Part shown: positions 23,100-34,426 of the stretch, piece after piece
How positions within the stretch are numbered: position 1 is the first letter of the stretch
Layout of the letters: each line of letters starts with the position of its first letter
NCBI GenBank assembly: GCA_037962975.1
Contig: CM075676.1
Span: 95,488,001 to 95,552,000, forward strand
Direction: 5' to 3'
DNA from: Clitoria ternatea
Taxonomy: Eukaryota; Streptophyta; Magnoliopsida; Fabales; Fabaceae
DNA length: 64,000 nt
Notes under the pieces: generated by a model
Databases searched by the model: none
Told to the model about the DNA's origin: nothing
The model's input: only the letters and a program-made list of their open reading frames with translations
Made by a program: the position numbers and the translations under genes

Positions 23100-23999
23100 C
23101 CAATTAAAGAACAGAGAGAAAGTTGCATGTGTTTTGTTGGAAAATGGTTAACTAATTAACGGCAGACTCTGTTGTTGCAAAGAGCATGTTTTGATTGTTT
23201 GAGGTGGAAAGACTAGACCAGTAACTAACACATTGCAGAAGGTTCCTCTTAGTAACCACTTACAAGCCGTGTGCGTGAAAAATGACCAATACAAAACGAA
23301 TCCACGTCTGCTCCTCGCAGAGACTACCTGTTAACAACGAGGTTCAAAGGGTCTATGTTGTTCTTTTTCCTGCAGGTGATGATTTGGAATGCTTGAGGTA
23401 CTGAACAAAGTCAACAAACACTTTTCTTTCCTTGGTGTTTTTTTCCTATAATCCTTTGTGTATTCTTGGTTGTGCATTTAACAAGCAAAGCCTAAATATA
23501 GCCGCAATAAACTTTCACACATAAATATAGTAAATGGGACCTAGAAGTAATCTCAGTCTTATGTTTTCTTCTTAAGGTGTGAGGATGTGCTTAAAATGTA
23601 AAAACTTAATAACAACTTCCAATAAATTTGAAGGTAGAAAATTTCCATTAGAAATTACTTTTGCTGTGATCTATAAATATATTATTATTAATTTTAATGT
23701 CTATTTTTTTATTTTCTCCTCTTTTTCAATTTTACCCTTGCTTTAGTATTTGGACGGCTGGGTTGCTATACATTAATAATAGGAAATTGTGCTCACTTAT
23801 TTTGTTTGTTTTATTTTTTATATTTAAAATGATCTGCTGTACTAATTTAATTTTTAATAATAAATCAATAATATTTCATAATAACCCAATTGAATTGTAT
23901 TGTAGTTTTGGAAGAAAAAAAACACAAGATCAATCTATGTTTGATTTAAGTTTAGATAAAAAAAAAAGAGTTCAAAGTAATCCTATTTTTTTCAATATA
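23100..23999. other. UGT upstream region and spacer
   Basis: Presumed promoter and intergenic DNA of the minus-strand UGT gene. AT-rich toward 24 kb. No gene recognised; the open frame near 23.7-24.1 kb runs into a MITE and looks spurious. Confidence 0.5.
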
Positions 24000-24007
24000 G
24001 TTGTAGA
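24000..24007. repeat. 8-bp target-site duplication (GTTGTAGA)
   Basis: Left flank of a hAT-type MITE. The right copy GCTGTAGA (24513-24520) differs at one base. Confidence 0.75.
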
Positions 24008-24512
24008 TAGGAATGGTAAAACGGGCTGGCCCGCCCTGCCAAAGCCTGCCAAAAGCGGGCCGGGCCAAACGGGGCAAAATTCAGGGCCCGCCCCGCCTAA
24101 GGCGGGCTCGGCGAGCTGGCGGGCCGGCCCGCCAAAGTTAAAATTATAATTTTTTAAAAAAATGTGTCAAATTAAGATTAAAAAATTAGAAAAATAATTT
24201 TTTAAAAAAATTAAAGAAAATATTATTAAAAGAAATGTATAAATAGTAAGAGATGTTACTTTTTTTTTAATTTTAGAAAATTAAAGTATATATTTTAATA
24301 AAATAAAGTATAAATTAGTAATATTTATATATCTTTTCTTTTGGCGGGGGGCCGTCGGGCCGGCCCGCCCTGCCAAGGTTTTGGCCTGCTAAATTGGCGG
24401 GCCAGGCGGGGCGGGCCTTGACGGGAGGCGGGCTAAAAATTCGTGTCCGCCCCGCCAAATTTGGTGGGCTTGGCGGGCCAGCCCGTTGGGCCTGGCCCGT
24501 TTACCATCCCTA
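24008..24512. mobile_element. hAT-type MITE, GC-rich, 505 bp
   Basis: The left end TAGGAATGGTAAAACGGGC and right end (reverse complement TAGGGATGGTAAACGGGCC) form terminal inverted repeats, with an 8-bp duplication as in hAT elements. The ends are packed with GGGCC/GGCGGGC subterminal repeats, probable transposase contact sites (inference). The middle is AT-rich and non-coding. The GC-rich ends contrast sharply with the surroundings. Confidence 0.85.
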
Positions 24513-24520
24513 GCTGTAGA

Positions 24521-26420
24521 CTTGTTGTCCTATACGTCAACTTACTTTTTCCAAACTGTTTTTAATTATTAAGTAACGGTACTAATTTTAAATTTCATAA
24601 ATTACTCTTATAGAGTTTATTACTTCATTTTTTAAAAATTCAACAAACTCACTATGATTAGTCTAATAATAAAGATTTAAATAATTGTCATAAGCTTGTA
24701 CCTCTTTTAGAAAAATAAATCTAAACAAACATAAAAATCAACGCACTAATTAACCACAAAACCAAATTAATACATTTTGCAAGCATCCAAAATACTTATG
24801 TGACAACCTTAATACATAATATTTTTGAGTCTAAACATTGAATGGAAAATTTAAAAAGAAACTGAATTCACCCACTACTTCCTTTTATTATTTCTATGTA
24901 CGTACTTGACGCTACTGTTATAATATTTGTCAAATAAATAATCATATATATTAGGCTAGTCGTTTGTTTAAACTTATTTTAAGATATAAATGTTTTTTAA
25001 TTAAAAAATATTTATTTTAAATTTTGATGTATTTATTTAAAATTTTAAAAATAAGCAGAAACTAAAAATAAATTAATTTCTGTTTATTTTAAAAAACAAC
25101 TCTTATCTTTATTACAAAAATACTTATAAAAAAAACTCTATTTTAAAAAATACTTAAAAATAAGTTTAAACAAATAAACCCATTAAACACTAATTAATAC
25201 TTTAAGGGATGAACAAATGATTGTTCAGAAAATATGAAATTATCTCACGTTTTATATTGGGTTGCTACTATGTAATTATGATAAATTGAGTAAAACTATA
25301 TAAAGGAACTATAAGTGTTATTGCTCATATTCCAGAGCAAATGAAAACAATACATTCAGTTTCTCGTGAATGAATTAAACCACACTTGATGAGAAACCAT
25401 AAGTCATGGTAGAAGTGATTGTAATTTGTACTCCTTGATTCTTTCGAATTATCTACATGGCCGAAACCATATCTCTCATGGTTGAAACCATAATTAACGG
25501 TTGTGATTAGCTATTTTTTTTTTCCCAAATAAAAACCATCATTGTTTCCTTTTCCCTCGTCACATTCAGCCCTCTGTTCAAACCGTCCCCTTTCTTTGTT
25601 CCACTCTCTAACCCGTAAACCAACCTCAACGACCCCATAGCCACCATCATTTCATCGCCTCAACCACCGCACTCCGCCCTGAAGGATTCCATGACCATAG
25701 AACCGTTTCCTCAACCACCGTCGCCCTCTACGACCCCCGCACCGTTCGACCTTATATCACCCACAAATCGCTGGCGGAAAACCATAACCACCACGGGTAG
25801 CGCTCCCAATCAGTGTGCGAGCAGCGCCTCCATGCCTCATGGCTCTTTCCATCACACCATCACCAAACCACTCGGGGCCACCATTGTTGAGCATTACATC
25901 ATCTTCTTCGTACCCACATCAATTTAATTCATGCTCAGTTTTTGTGGTACAAAAATCTAAATCATCTTCCCCCTTGGTTGCTTGTTCAAGTGAAAGGAAA
26001 TGGTTGTCGTGCTTCTTTTTTTATTTTTGTTTTACAGACTCTGATTGTGTTTTGGTTGAAGGTGGTTGTGTCGATTGTGAATTTGTGATGTTGAATGGTT
26101 AATGGTGACTAATTAAGAATAGAGGAGATCTTTTGTCCCTATATTGTAGTTAATCATAATATACAAGTGGATTACGCACTTTACCATGTTCGATTCTCAT
26201 AGCATTGAGTGTTCACGTGGTTTGTATCACTTCACTAATTAGGGGTAGGGGATTTCAAGGGACATGTTGATGTAGTCCAGGGTTTGTGGTGACTTTGTTA
26301 TAGTTTAAGGTGGTTTGGTGAAGAGGGTGTGTTTGAGGGAGGTGATTTTCACCACACGCTGCCTCTAGTCAGTTTGATTTTTAGTTAAAGAAATGAAGTT
26401 GAGGTCAAATCAACAAGGTT
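24521..26420. other. Spacer with a C-rich island
   Basis: AT-rich to about 25.5 kb, then a C-rich stretch (25550-25870) carrying an open frame of 78 codons rich in Pro, Ser and Thr, with no recognised domain. No supporting gene structure was seen. It may be an exapted or captured fragment, but nothing decides this. Confidence 0.4.
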
Positions 26421-26424
26421 GGAT

Positions 26425-27435
26425 TAGGGGTGGTTATTGGACGGTTTCGGCCGGTTTCGGATGGTAAAATGTCTTTCTGATGAAACCGTTTGACTGAAAA
26501 TATGAACCCAATTTCGTCCGATAAGGGGCTTCGGACTAGACGGGTTCGGGGCTTGCGGGTGACGGAGAATATCTGCCGGTTAAAAATTATGGATAAAAAT
26601 AAAAACTTGAAAGTAAATATGACATATCAGAATCATCATCTCAAAGAAAGGGGCCAAAAACGTTGATAAAAATAGAAACTTGAAGACAAATATAGCATAT
26701 CAGAATCTTCATCTCAAAGAAGAGAGTGACAAACGTTGATAAAAATTAAAACTTGAAGAAAAATATTACAGATCCAAATTTTGATCTCAAAGAACATGTA
26801 GGAATTACATATAAAAATCAAAACTTTAAATAAAAATTACAGATTTGAGCATCTGACTCAACCATCTTCGCAATTTGCCAGATCTGGTTCAAAGTCTTCA
26901 CCCAGCCGTTGTTGCAATGGATAACACTACCATCAAAGTCATCGTCCTCCTCCGCAAAGACAGTTCAGTGTTCGTTTATCGAGTAGAGATGAGGGAAGAA
27001 AGGATATTTGTGGTCTTGGTGGGTTTATGAAGGAAGGATAGACATGCACTGCCAAACTTCAACAATAAAAAACATAGATAATGGCACCCACAATAGAGAG
27101 AGGGAACGGTGGGAAGACGGAAGTTGAAACAGAGGAATGAAGATGAAAAGACAGAAGTTGAGGGGATTTGGGTTAGGTGAAACCCTTTTACCTCTTTTTG
27201 TTATTAACCATGGGCTTTTTTTATTGGGCTTTACCATCAAATAACAAGTTTATTTCGGGGAATAATGGTACCCAAATTTTTATTTTTTTCCCTCCGTTCC
27301 CGACCGGTGTTAGTCGGTAAAAGCCGATTTTTTTTATTTCTTTAATCCGAATGTTAATTTTAAACCGTCCGATTATATTTTTTCGGTGCGGATTGGGCGG
27401 TGGGGATCGGTTTGCATGGATTCTAACCACCCCTA
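26425..27435. mobile_element. hAT-like MITE, about 1.0 kb, with internal tandem repeats
   Basis: The ends are TAGGGGTGGTTA and its inverted copy TAACCACCCCTA. Subterminal CGGTTTCGG / CGGTGCGGATTGGGCGG segments resemble those of the neighbouring elements at 24.0 and 28.2 kb. Flanks GGTTGGAT and GGATTCAG are not a convincing 8-bp duplication, so it may be old. The interior holds three to four copies of a roughly 76-base repeat. No transposase frame is seen. Confidence 0.72.
26587..26850. repeat. Tandem repeat, unit about 76 bp, 3-4 copies
   Basis: Units start near 26587, 26663, 26739 and 26811 (last partial). Each contains GATAAAAATA-AAACTTGAA, then A-rich sequence, ATATCAGAATC and ATCTCAAAGAA. 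Later copies diverge. Confidence 0.8.
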
Positions 27436-27897
27436 GGATTCAGACAGATAAATTTGTTAAGTGTTTTTAAAGTCAGTTAGATTGTCTAGTGTACCCTTTT
27501 CAATTTTTACAATCAATTACACAAAGCCGGTTTTTAGAATTATGCAGAATTTACGCACCCCTAACTTATTTGTTTTACTCTTTCATTTGGCTAATTCAAC
27601 CATTTCCTCTCTAAACCAAAGTTTTTCAAAATTTGAAAAAAAAATAAAAAAAATGAAAATTTTGTTACATTTAAACATTTTATTTCATTTTTTAGACTAC
27701 AAAATTGATACGGTGCTTAAATATATTTTTACAAATTTTTTATTTAAAAAACTTCTTAAAAATTGAAATTAAAAACTGAAAAAAATATTATTCCAATTTT
27801 ACACGCTCTAACTTGCTAACTTTTCATTGTAGAATCTAGAGCAACATCTAATGTGACTAAGGGATAGTTTAGAATTGTATTTGTATTTATATAAATA

Positions 27898-28216
27898 TAC
27901 TTCCTTTAGTTCTCTTTATAAGTCATCTTCCATAACAAATTTTTAGTTTTAAATATAAGTCACAAATTATGCATTAATTAAAAATTTTCACTTCTATCTT
28001 TTGCATGATTTTCAATAGTTATATTAATAATAAGAGAAATATAAAAAAATATATTTATTAAAATATTAATAGAATTCGTTAGATTTAAAAAATATAATTA
28101 TATTTTAACATAAATTTTATGATTTAATTATTATTTCTTAAAATTAATAATTCGATTAATAAAAGTGAGTATCTTTTTATTGGATGGTTGATCTGTACCA
28201 AAACTTAAAGGATGGA
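27898..28216. mobile_element. Possible Stowaway-like MITE remnant
   Basis: The left end CTTCCTTTAGTTCTC and the right end (reverse complement CTCCATCCTTTAAGTTT) loosely resemble the CTCCCTCCGTTC-type ends of Stowaway elements. The interior is AT-rich. No clean TA duplication. Weak call. Confidence 0.3.
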
Positions 28217-28221
28217 GAATG

Positions 28222-28229
28222 AATTCATT
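28222..28229. repeat. 8-bp target-site duplication AATTCATT (left)
   Basis: Perfect match to 28944-28951 across the MITE. Confidence 0.9.
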
Positions 28230-28943
28230 TAGGGGTGTCCATCGGTCGGGTTCGGTCGGATTCAGTTACTTTTGAGTCCACCCGTTGTTATCCATGAAAC
28301 ATAAATAATAACTCATTTTCACCCAATACTATGATCGGTTTGGTCGGGTTCGGTTAAGTGCGGTTCTCGGTTTTTTCGGTCGGATTTTTCGGTTAAGTTT
28401 CTTAGGAAAATTTAATTTTTAATTTTTGCCACTTTTTACATATAAAATAATGTTAGTAAAAACTTGCATATAAAAATGATGTATTTCACGTTTTAGAACC
28501 AAAGTCTTATGGAATATGAAAGTGACATAGCATTGAAGTAGTAGGAAGTAATTCTATTAGATTGTTTTTTTTTCTAATCATAGATAGCTTAAAAGTTATT
28601 AAGTATTCAAATCTTACACATGCATTTAGAATATGATAATTTGATGATAAACTCATGTATGACTTCAGGTTGACTACACAAAGACTAATCTTAAAGAAAG
28701 TATCGTCAATATATCTAGAAATCAATAAAGAGAAATAACTGCATGATATTTCTAGTAGCAGTCGGTTGAGTATGGGTATCATCGGGTTTAATTTTTTTAA
28801 CCCGAACCCGTCCGTTTTTAGTCACAATAAACCGTTTAAATGATCTTTTTTTACCCGAAAACCCGTTACAAACCGACCCGTTCTTACCTTTGAAATCGGG
28901 TAGCCCGGGTTCACACGGATAACAGTGAAATTGGACACCCCTA
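28230..28943. mobile_element. hAT-type MITE, 714 bp
   Basis: Terminal inverted repeats TAGGGGTGTCCA / TGGACACCCCTA lie inside a perfect 8-bp AATTCATT duplication. Subterminal CGGTCGGGTTCGG and CCCGAACCCG-type repeats occur at both ends. The middle is AT-rich and non-coding. It has the same build as the elements at 24.0 and 26.4 kb. Confidence 0.92.
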
Positions 28944-28951
28944 AATTCATT
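28944..28951. repeat. 8-bp target-site duplication AATTCATT (right)
   Basis: Matches 28222-28229. Confidence 0.9.
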
Positions 28952-30540
28952 GGTAGCTTTATTGAATAGGTCTCCGGTTTTATCTCCATTCCCAGGGAAT
29001 CAGGGATTCATAAAATCATTAGTCAATAGGGCTCGAGGTGTGCTTTCTAAGTTTCTTTGTCCGACAACTCAGGCGTGAATTCAGACTCCGAGGATCAAGG
29101 CGTTAACCAATTCTCTCCTTTACCAAATGTCCCCTCTTTTTGTAAATTGAAGTTAGTTTTGTCGCTGAAAATAAAATATTATTTTTAATTTTAAATATAT
29201 ATAAATTTTAATAAAATTTTTTATTTTATATTATCAATAAAATTATAATTTTTCAATCTCATTAAATATTTTTTATTAAATATGTTATCCTTATATATAT
29301 TTCTAATACAACTAATGTTTTGTGTAATAAATGATATTAAAGATATTTAAGAATACTACATTTACTATTTGATAGTATTAAATACACAGTTTACATATTT
29401 ATCATTTTTATACTAATTATTTAAAAATTTATTATAAAAATATTTTGTATATCAATTTTTTAAAATAATGTAGAATGTTTATTGCATAAATTTAAACATT
29501 GATATAAAAAGATACTTTTATAGTAATTTTTAAATAACTGATATAAAAAATGGTAACTGATGAGATATATGATTATCTCTGAATACAAATCCACAAATTT
29601 ATAATAACCATTAACTTTCTCTTTTTGACTTGTGACTTCTTTTTACTAGCGGAGAAAAAAGATATAAACTCAATTAAAAAAATTAAAAACTTAGTTTCAC
29701 AACTGAGTTTATATCAGTAGAGGTAACTGACTGAGACATTTAAATTTAATTAACAACCAAATTTTAAACTCAGTTAATATAACCAACTTTAAATGAGGCC
29801 GGCCCAATGAAACCCCAAAGAAAAAAACATATAAGAAAGTTGAGAAGAAAAAACTTTTGAAGGAGGAAAGCCGGGTCCATACAACATCATATGTAACTTT
29901 GCTTCGGAGTTTTTCTGACGTCAAACATTAAAATGACGATGCAAAATTGTATTTATGCATAATAGATGCTAAGTTTTAATGCTAAAAATAGTTATTCTTA
30001 TAATAATTATACTCCAAGTTTAGTCATAATTAACATCTTTTGTTACTCTGAAAAAGTATATATGTTTTAAGCGTATGATACTGGTTTTATAGTCTCAGTC
30101 TTTCTACATTTTTAACTTGTGTTGTGAATTGAATAGCTTATTGCATTAATAGAAATTTATTTTAAAACTCTTTTTTTCCTAAGTATACATAGATAAAAGA
30201 TAATTTATTAAAAAGCCTTAATATGACACACGAGATTAAAATTGATCAAGTAGTTTAATAAAATAAACACACCCTTTTTAATTAACCAACGGAAGCAATC
30301 AATAGGATGCATTTATCCAATGATGCAGAACAGAAAAAGTTAGCCCATGTGCGGAAAAGAAGGAATCTGAGGCTCTTTCTTTGGCCTACAAACGGGGAAA
30401 TGAATTAATAGCCGGCCAATGAAATTCTAGAAAGAAAAAAAGAATAAAACTAAGTAAGTACTGCTAACCATCGTTTTTAAATTAACGACATTTCATTTTT
30501 AATAGCGAAAAGTAAAAAACGGCAATGATTATGGAACATG
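28952..30540. other. AT-rich spacer and PR-1 upstream region
   Basis: No gene recognised. The last few hundred bases are the presumed promoter of the PR-1 gene. Confidence 0.5.
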
Positions 30541-30569
30541 GATGCCACTAATTCAGGCGGAGAAGATAG

Positions 30570-30574
30570 TTGAC
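30570..30574 (+). promoter_or_regulatory. W-box core TTGAC
   Basis: TTGAC lies about 30 bases before the TATA box of the PR-1 gene. WRKY factors bind such cores in defence promoters (family knowledge). A 5-base core is weak evidence alone. Confidence 0.35.
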
Positions 30575-30601
30575 AATGTAAGCCACTCTCAACTCCATCA
30601 C

Positions 30602-30609
30602 TATATAAA
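30602..30609 (+). promoter_or_regulatory. TATA box of the PR-1 gene
   Basis: TATATAAA, 38 bases before the chosen ATG. It argues against the in-frame ATG at 30542, which lies upstream of this box. Confidence 0.75.
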
Positions 30610-30646
30610 CACCACAACACAACCCTTTGGCCACCACAGCACCAAA

Positions 30647-31153
30647 ATGAGCCATTTCATATCCGTATTATTATTTCTCTTGCTAGCAACAACCACCACC
30701 CATGCAACAATTTTCCCAGCCCAAAAACCACGTAGGAGCTTCGCCAACCAATTCCTTATTCCCCAAAACGCTGCTCGTGCCGCGGTGAGGTTGAGGCCGT
30801 TGGTGTGGGACCAAAAGCTTGCACATTACGCACAATGGTATGCGAACCAAAGGCGTAACGATTGTGCTCTTGAGCATTCTAATGGGCCATATGGTGAGAA
30901 CATATTCTGGGGTAGTGGGACTGGGTGGAAGCCAGCACAAGCTGTTAGTGCTTGGGTGGAAGAGAGGCAATGGTACAACTATGGCAAAAATTCTTGTGCT
31001 GAGGGACAGATGTGTGGACATTATACTCAGGTTGTGTGGAGTAACACCAGGAGAGTTGGTTGTGCAAGTGTTGTTTGCTCTGGTGGTCAGGGTACCTTCA
31101 TGACTTGCAACTATGATCCTCCTGGTAATTACTATGGAGAAAGACCTTACTGA
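30647..31153 (+). CDS. Pathogenesis-related protein 1 (CAP domain), secreted
   Basis: A single exon of 168 residues, the usual PR-1 length. A signal peptide (hydrophobic ISVLLFLLLA core, about residues 1-20) sends it to the apoplast. The CAP domain follows, with six Cys (73, 117, 123, 139, 144, 154) for three disulfides, GENIFWG (E84), and GHYTQVVW (H125). PR-1 proteins bind sterols and act in defence against microbes (family knowledge). The C-terminus after CNYD is PPGNYYGERPY, matching the CAPE peptide pattern PxGNxxxxxPY. Oddity: the first CAP-cavity His, normally in a HNxxR motif, is Gln40 here (PQNAARAA), so the metal-binding pair is incomplete. The start was chosen at the ATG after the TATA box. 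The second PR-1 gene lies 4.4 kb away and converges on it. Confidence 0.95.
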   Translation: MSHFISVLLFLLLATTTTHATIFPAQKPRRSFANQFLIPQNAARAAVRLRPLVWDQKLAHYAQWYANQRRNDCALEHSNGPYGENIFWGSGTGWKPAQAVSAWVEERQWYNYGKNSCAEGQMCGHYTQVVWSNTRRVGCASVVCSGGQGTFMTCNYDPPGNYYGERPY

Positions 31154-32695
31154 AGAAGGGCAAGTCATAGCTATGTCCTCTATTATTGTCTGTTTCCCAT
31201 GTGGCTTTAATTGTGGTTGTGCCTCTTGCATTAAATCATGTAACTGCTGGCTATTCATGGATATCTTTGTCTTTATTGCTCCCTTAATTAATATAATGTA
31301 TATTATTGTTGCACTCTATGATGATACTAAAATCTTTAATATTATGGTTAATTGCGGATAAATATGATTGATGCTACTAGAGGGTCAGAAAATCTTTATA
31401 TTGCGACGTCAATTATGATTTTGGATCGCAATTTATAACACGGATTTGTTCTAATTATATCATCTTTATATCCTTTTCATATTATTCTTTTTAAAAATTT
31501 TACTAATTTTTAAGGTTCGGTAAAAAATCAGAAATTAAAATAGCAGTTGCCGGATCAAGATGTCAATCCCACAGGATATTGTAAATTAAGCAGTTGCCAC
31601 AAATGTGTTTAAAAAACAATAATAAAAAAACATATATCTTTCCAAAAAAACTTAAACACACACATCCCAGAAATACTTTTAACTAAATGTATTTTGAAGT
31701 CAAATTATAAGTTAACTTAGCACTAATTTTGTTGTTACATCTGGTTTTGAACTTTAGCTTTGAAAATAAAAAATAAAAAAATTAGCAATCACTCCAATCA
31801 TGGCCTAAAATGAAGATCTGTTGAAAAGCATTTCTACTTCTATTTCCCCCTTATAGCTTAGCCTGAGCCGCTAACAGCGGACAGAAATTGTAACAATTGT
31901 TTTGACTGGTAAGAAATGTATCAATGTGTTGGTTTGAGCATTAAAAACTTTTGACCCTTCTCTGTCCAATTGTGATTTTGCCCCACAGCCTGCTAGTTCT
32001 TTTTGGGTTGGGGGTTAAAGAGCTTGTACATTTTATCTCTTATTTTTCTTTTTTTCGTCTGCTATGCAGTTAAGGTAATTAATCCTAATCTACCACATTG
32101 CTAAAAATAAGAGGAGAAATTTTGGAAATAGAGAAAATATATTGGATGATTGTACAGAATCTCTCTGTTTGATCTCTCCAAAATGGGAAGAAAATGGCAT
32201 TGTGAAAAGCAGACTCAATTACAAAATTACCCTTATTTCTTATTTGTGATGATTAATATTGTAAAATTTAGACCAGTAATTCAGTAATTGACCAAAATAG
32301 TAAATTAATGGATCAATGGTTGATTCAATGTAACATCAACAAAAATTTCAATGTCCTAGTGGTCAAAGATTCATGGTAGCTTTACAAATCATGAGTTTAA
32401 CCGTGGTTAAAATCTTTTTAGGAGTCAAGATAAGAGCTAATAAAAATGTTCATCTTCCCTCGTACCAAAAGTGATCCTTTTTCTTCACATCAAAACAAGA
32501 TCCCACATTGTTTAGCTGGAAGAAATCAAGCTTGACAAAAATAAAAATCAAACAAAAGTTCATAGCTTTTTATAGCTCACATTGTGTTGGAATTAATTAT
32601 ATACTAACAGAAAGACACAAGTTAAAAAATTGTTCACCTTTTAGCAGTTCCATATATGGCATGTTATACAATGAATGGAGATAATCCCATAAATT
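31154..32695. other. PR-1 3' flank and AT-rich spacer
   Basis: 3' UTR followed by AT-rich DNA without recognised genes or repeats. Confidence 0.5.
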
Positions 32696-32733
32696 GATCG
32701 TTCTCATTTTTTTTGGTGAAGATCGTTCTCATT
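32696..32733 (-). mobile_element. Tiny retro-insertion TTCACC-A6 with 13-bp target duplication
   Basis: GATCGTTCTCATT occurs at 32696-32708 and again at 32721-32733. Between them are only TTTTTTGGTGAA (32709-32720), which reads TTCACCAAAAAA on the minus strand. This has the structure of a target-primed retro-insertion reduced to six bases plus a poly(A) tail. Confidence 0.75.
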
Positions 32734-32808
32734 AAGTTCCACATCTGGCCATGTGTTGGGCCATTTGACTTTTCTCATTTCAAAGCCCATTTTATATAGT
32801 TTAAAATC

Positions 32809-32858
32809 AAGAAATTGGGAAATTCTGTTCACCAAAAAAAAAAGAAATTGGGAAATTC
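32809..32858 (+). mobile_element. Tiny retro-insertion TGTTCACC-A10 with target duplication of at least 15 bp
   Basis: GAAATTGGGAAATTC occurs at 32811-32825 and at 32844-32858. It is 17 bp if the preceding AA is counted. Between the copies are TGTTCACC and ten A. The insert shares TTCACC plus poly(A) with the one at 32709-32720, in the other orientation. Confidence 0.78.
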
Positions 32859-32866
32859 AAAATTTT
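32853..32866. repeat. 14-bp target-site duplication of the LINE (left)
   Basis: AAATTCAAAATTTT, identical to 34427-34440. It overlaps the right duplication of the tiny insertion by six bases. Confidence 0.88.
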
Positions 32867-34426
32867 TATTTTTTTTTGGTTTACAGATTGGACCAAGAAA
32901 GACCCAAGTCTAATTTAGGGAAAACATCCACCACAACTTGGGAGAGAAAGCCACTAACATGAAAGCCCAATACTTGCTCCCAATTCACCTGCACTCCAGA
33001 ACGCTGCACGCATCATCTTCCTCACACCTGAGCTAGGGCCGTGTACCTAATTAAGTCAATACTGACCTTGGTGCGTTGAAGATAAAGCATAATTGCTTCA
33101 GAAACTCACGACGCCATCGTGTTTTCACTTGGGGGATCCATCTGCGATCCTAGACCAAAATTCTTCTCAGGCTATTAGGCGGATTTCGCCACCATAACCC
33201 CCTTAATTCACCAATGGATTCAAGTCTGACCACCTCATGGGCTGCCTGATTCGATAGACGCCCAGTCCACAATAAGCCACATGAATCGAAATTTCTTCGG
33301 ATGGTATTTATATCCCTAACCATCGCTTCAATTTCTCCCCTCCTCGCTTCTCCTCTACAAGCTTTAATTAGCTCAAGGTTGTCGGATTCTAACAATATTT
33401 CCTTCCATTCCAAGTTGTATGCCAAAACCAACGCATCTCGCAATGCCGACGCCTCAGCTTGAATAACCGATGGAGCCCATACCTGAGAAGATTGGCCATA
33501 CACTATTTCGCCTATATGATTTCTGACGACGATACCTGTGAAAGCTTTCTGGGAGGAAGATTTCCAGGCTGCATCAGTGTTAATCTTAAGCTTTCCCCTT
33601 GGCGGAGGTCTCCATCTGGTTAGTAAATTATGAGATAGGCCAAACTGAGGTTTCTTCTGAGTCTAAACAGTGTTTTGATATTTGTAGAATTCATTTACCT
33701 TCAATCGAATTGTGGTAATTATATGTATTGGGTCTGACTGATCATTATGAAAAATAAATCTGTTCCTGTTCAACCATATGTGCCAAATTGTGAAAAATAG
33801 TTTTGAAACTAAGAAATTGAAGTCCTCTTTCTTAGACATGAAAAGCTCTATCTTGTTAGATATCCATTACTTCATTGTTGAAATCCTATCACTAGCAGGC
33901 TGACATTGAATATTAGACCCAAACCAGACTGGCCTTGTCCAGTTACAAATAAGTAAAGCATGTTCCAAGGTCTCCTCCTTATCTAGGCAAAATGGACAGG
34001 TAGGGTCCCTTAAAACCTTGCATCTAAATAATCTTTCTCTTACAGGGATAAGATTATGACAAGCTTTCCATATGAAATTTTGGACCTTTCTAGGAACCTT
34101 AGCTTTCCAGATAACCTCCCATAGCATCCTATTAGGTTGGTAAAAGGTTGTAGGCACTGTGTCAGCCACTTCCAAATCACTCTTGATAGCCCTATACCCT
34201 GACTTAATGGAATACTCTCCATTTTTAGAATGAGGCCAAATTATAAAATCACCTCCCTTAGTCCAACTTATAGGGGTTTGAAGTGTTTGAATCCAGTGCT
34301 CCTGAGCTAAGGTCTTAGAGACTTTACCTAAATCCCATGAGTGAGTAGCTTGGTTAATCAAGGATGATAACCTCATATCAGCGTCAGCTTGATGGTAAGG
34401 ATGAGGATAGCATGTACCAGCATTCC
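32867..34426 (-). mobile_element. 5'-truncated LINE (L1-type), 1560 bp
   Basis: On the minus strand it starts inside ORF2, runs through a 3' UTR, ends in ...TGTAAACC and an A-rich tail (32867-32880), and is flanked by a perfect 14-bp duplication. A 5' truncation, poly(A) end and long target duplication together are diagnostic of LINE retrotransposition. Confidence 0.92.
33150..34376 (-). pseudogene. LINE ORF2 C-terminus: zf-RVT and RNase H domains, two in-frame stops
   Basis: One minus-strand frame runs from 34376 to 33150, broken by a TAA at 33867-33869 and a TAG near 33661. First comes the region joining RT to the zinc module. Then comes zf-RVT with CPFCLDKEETLEHALLIC (Cys-x2-Cys and His-x4-Cys), then a linker. 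Last is an RNase H domain of the plant RVT_3 type, beginning KLKINTDAAW near 33595 with later acidic residues in EASALRDAL and LLESDN. It has the same architecture as the LINE remnant at 16-18.7 kb. No N-terminal endonuclease or RT core is present. It is not a gene. Confidence 0.9.

Noticed and set aside
23697..24149. 150-codon plus-strand open frame
   Set aside because: It runs from AT-rich spacer into the GC-rich MITE end. The Pro/Gly/Ala-rich tail is translated GGGCC repeats.
25691..26102. Pro/Ser/Thr-rich open frames at the C-rich island
   Set aside because: Short, overlapping in two frames, no recognised domain or splice structure. Kept only as an unexplained stretch.
30542..30646. Upstream in-frame ATG of the first PR-1 gene
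   Set aside because: It lies before the TATA box and would put 35 polar residues in front of a clear signal peptide.
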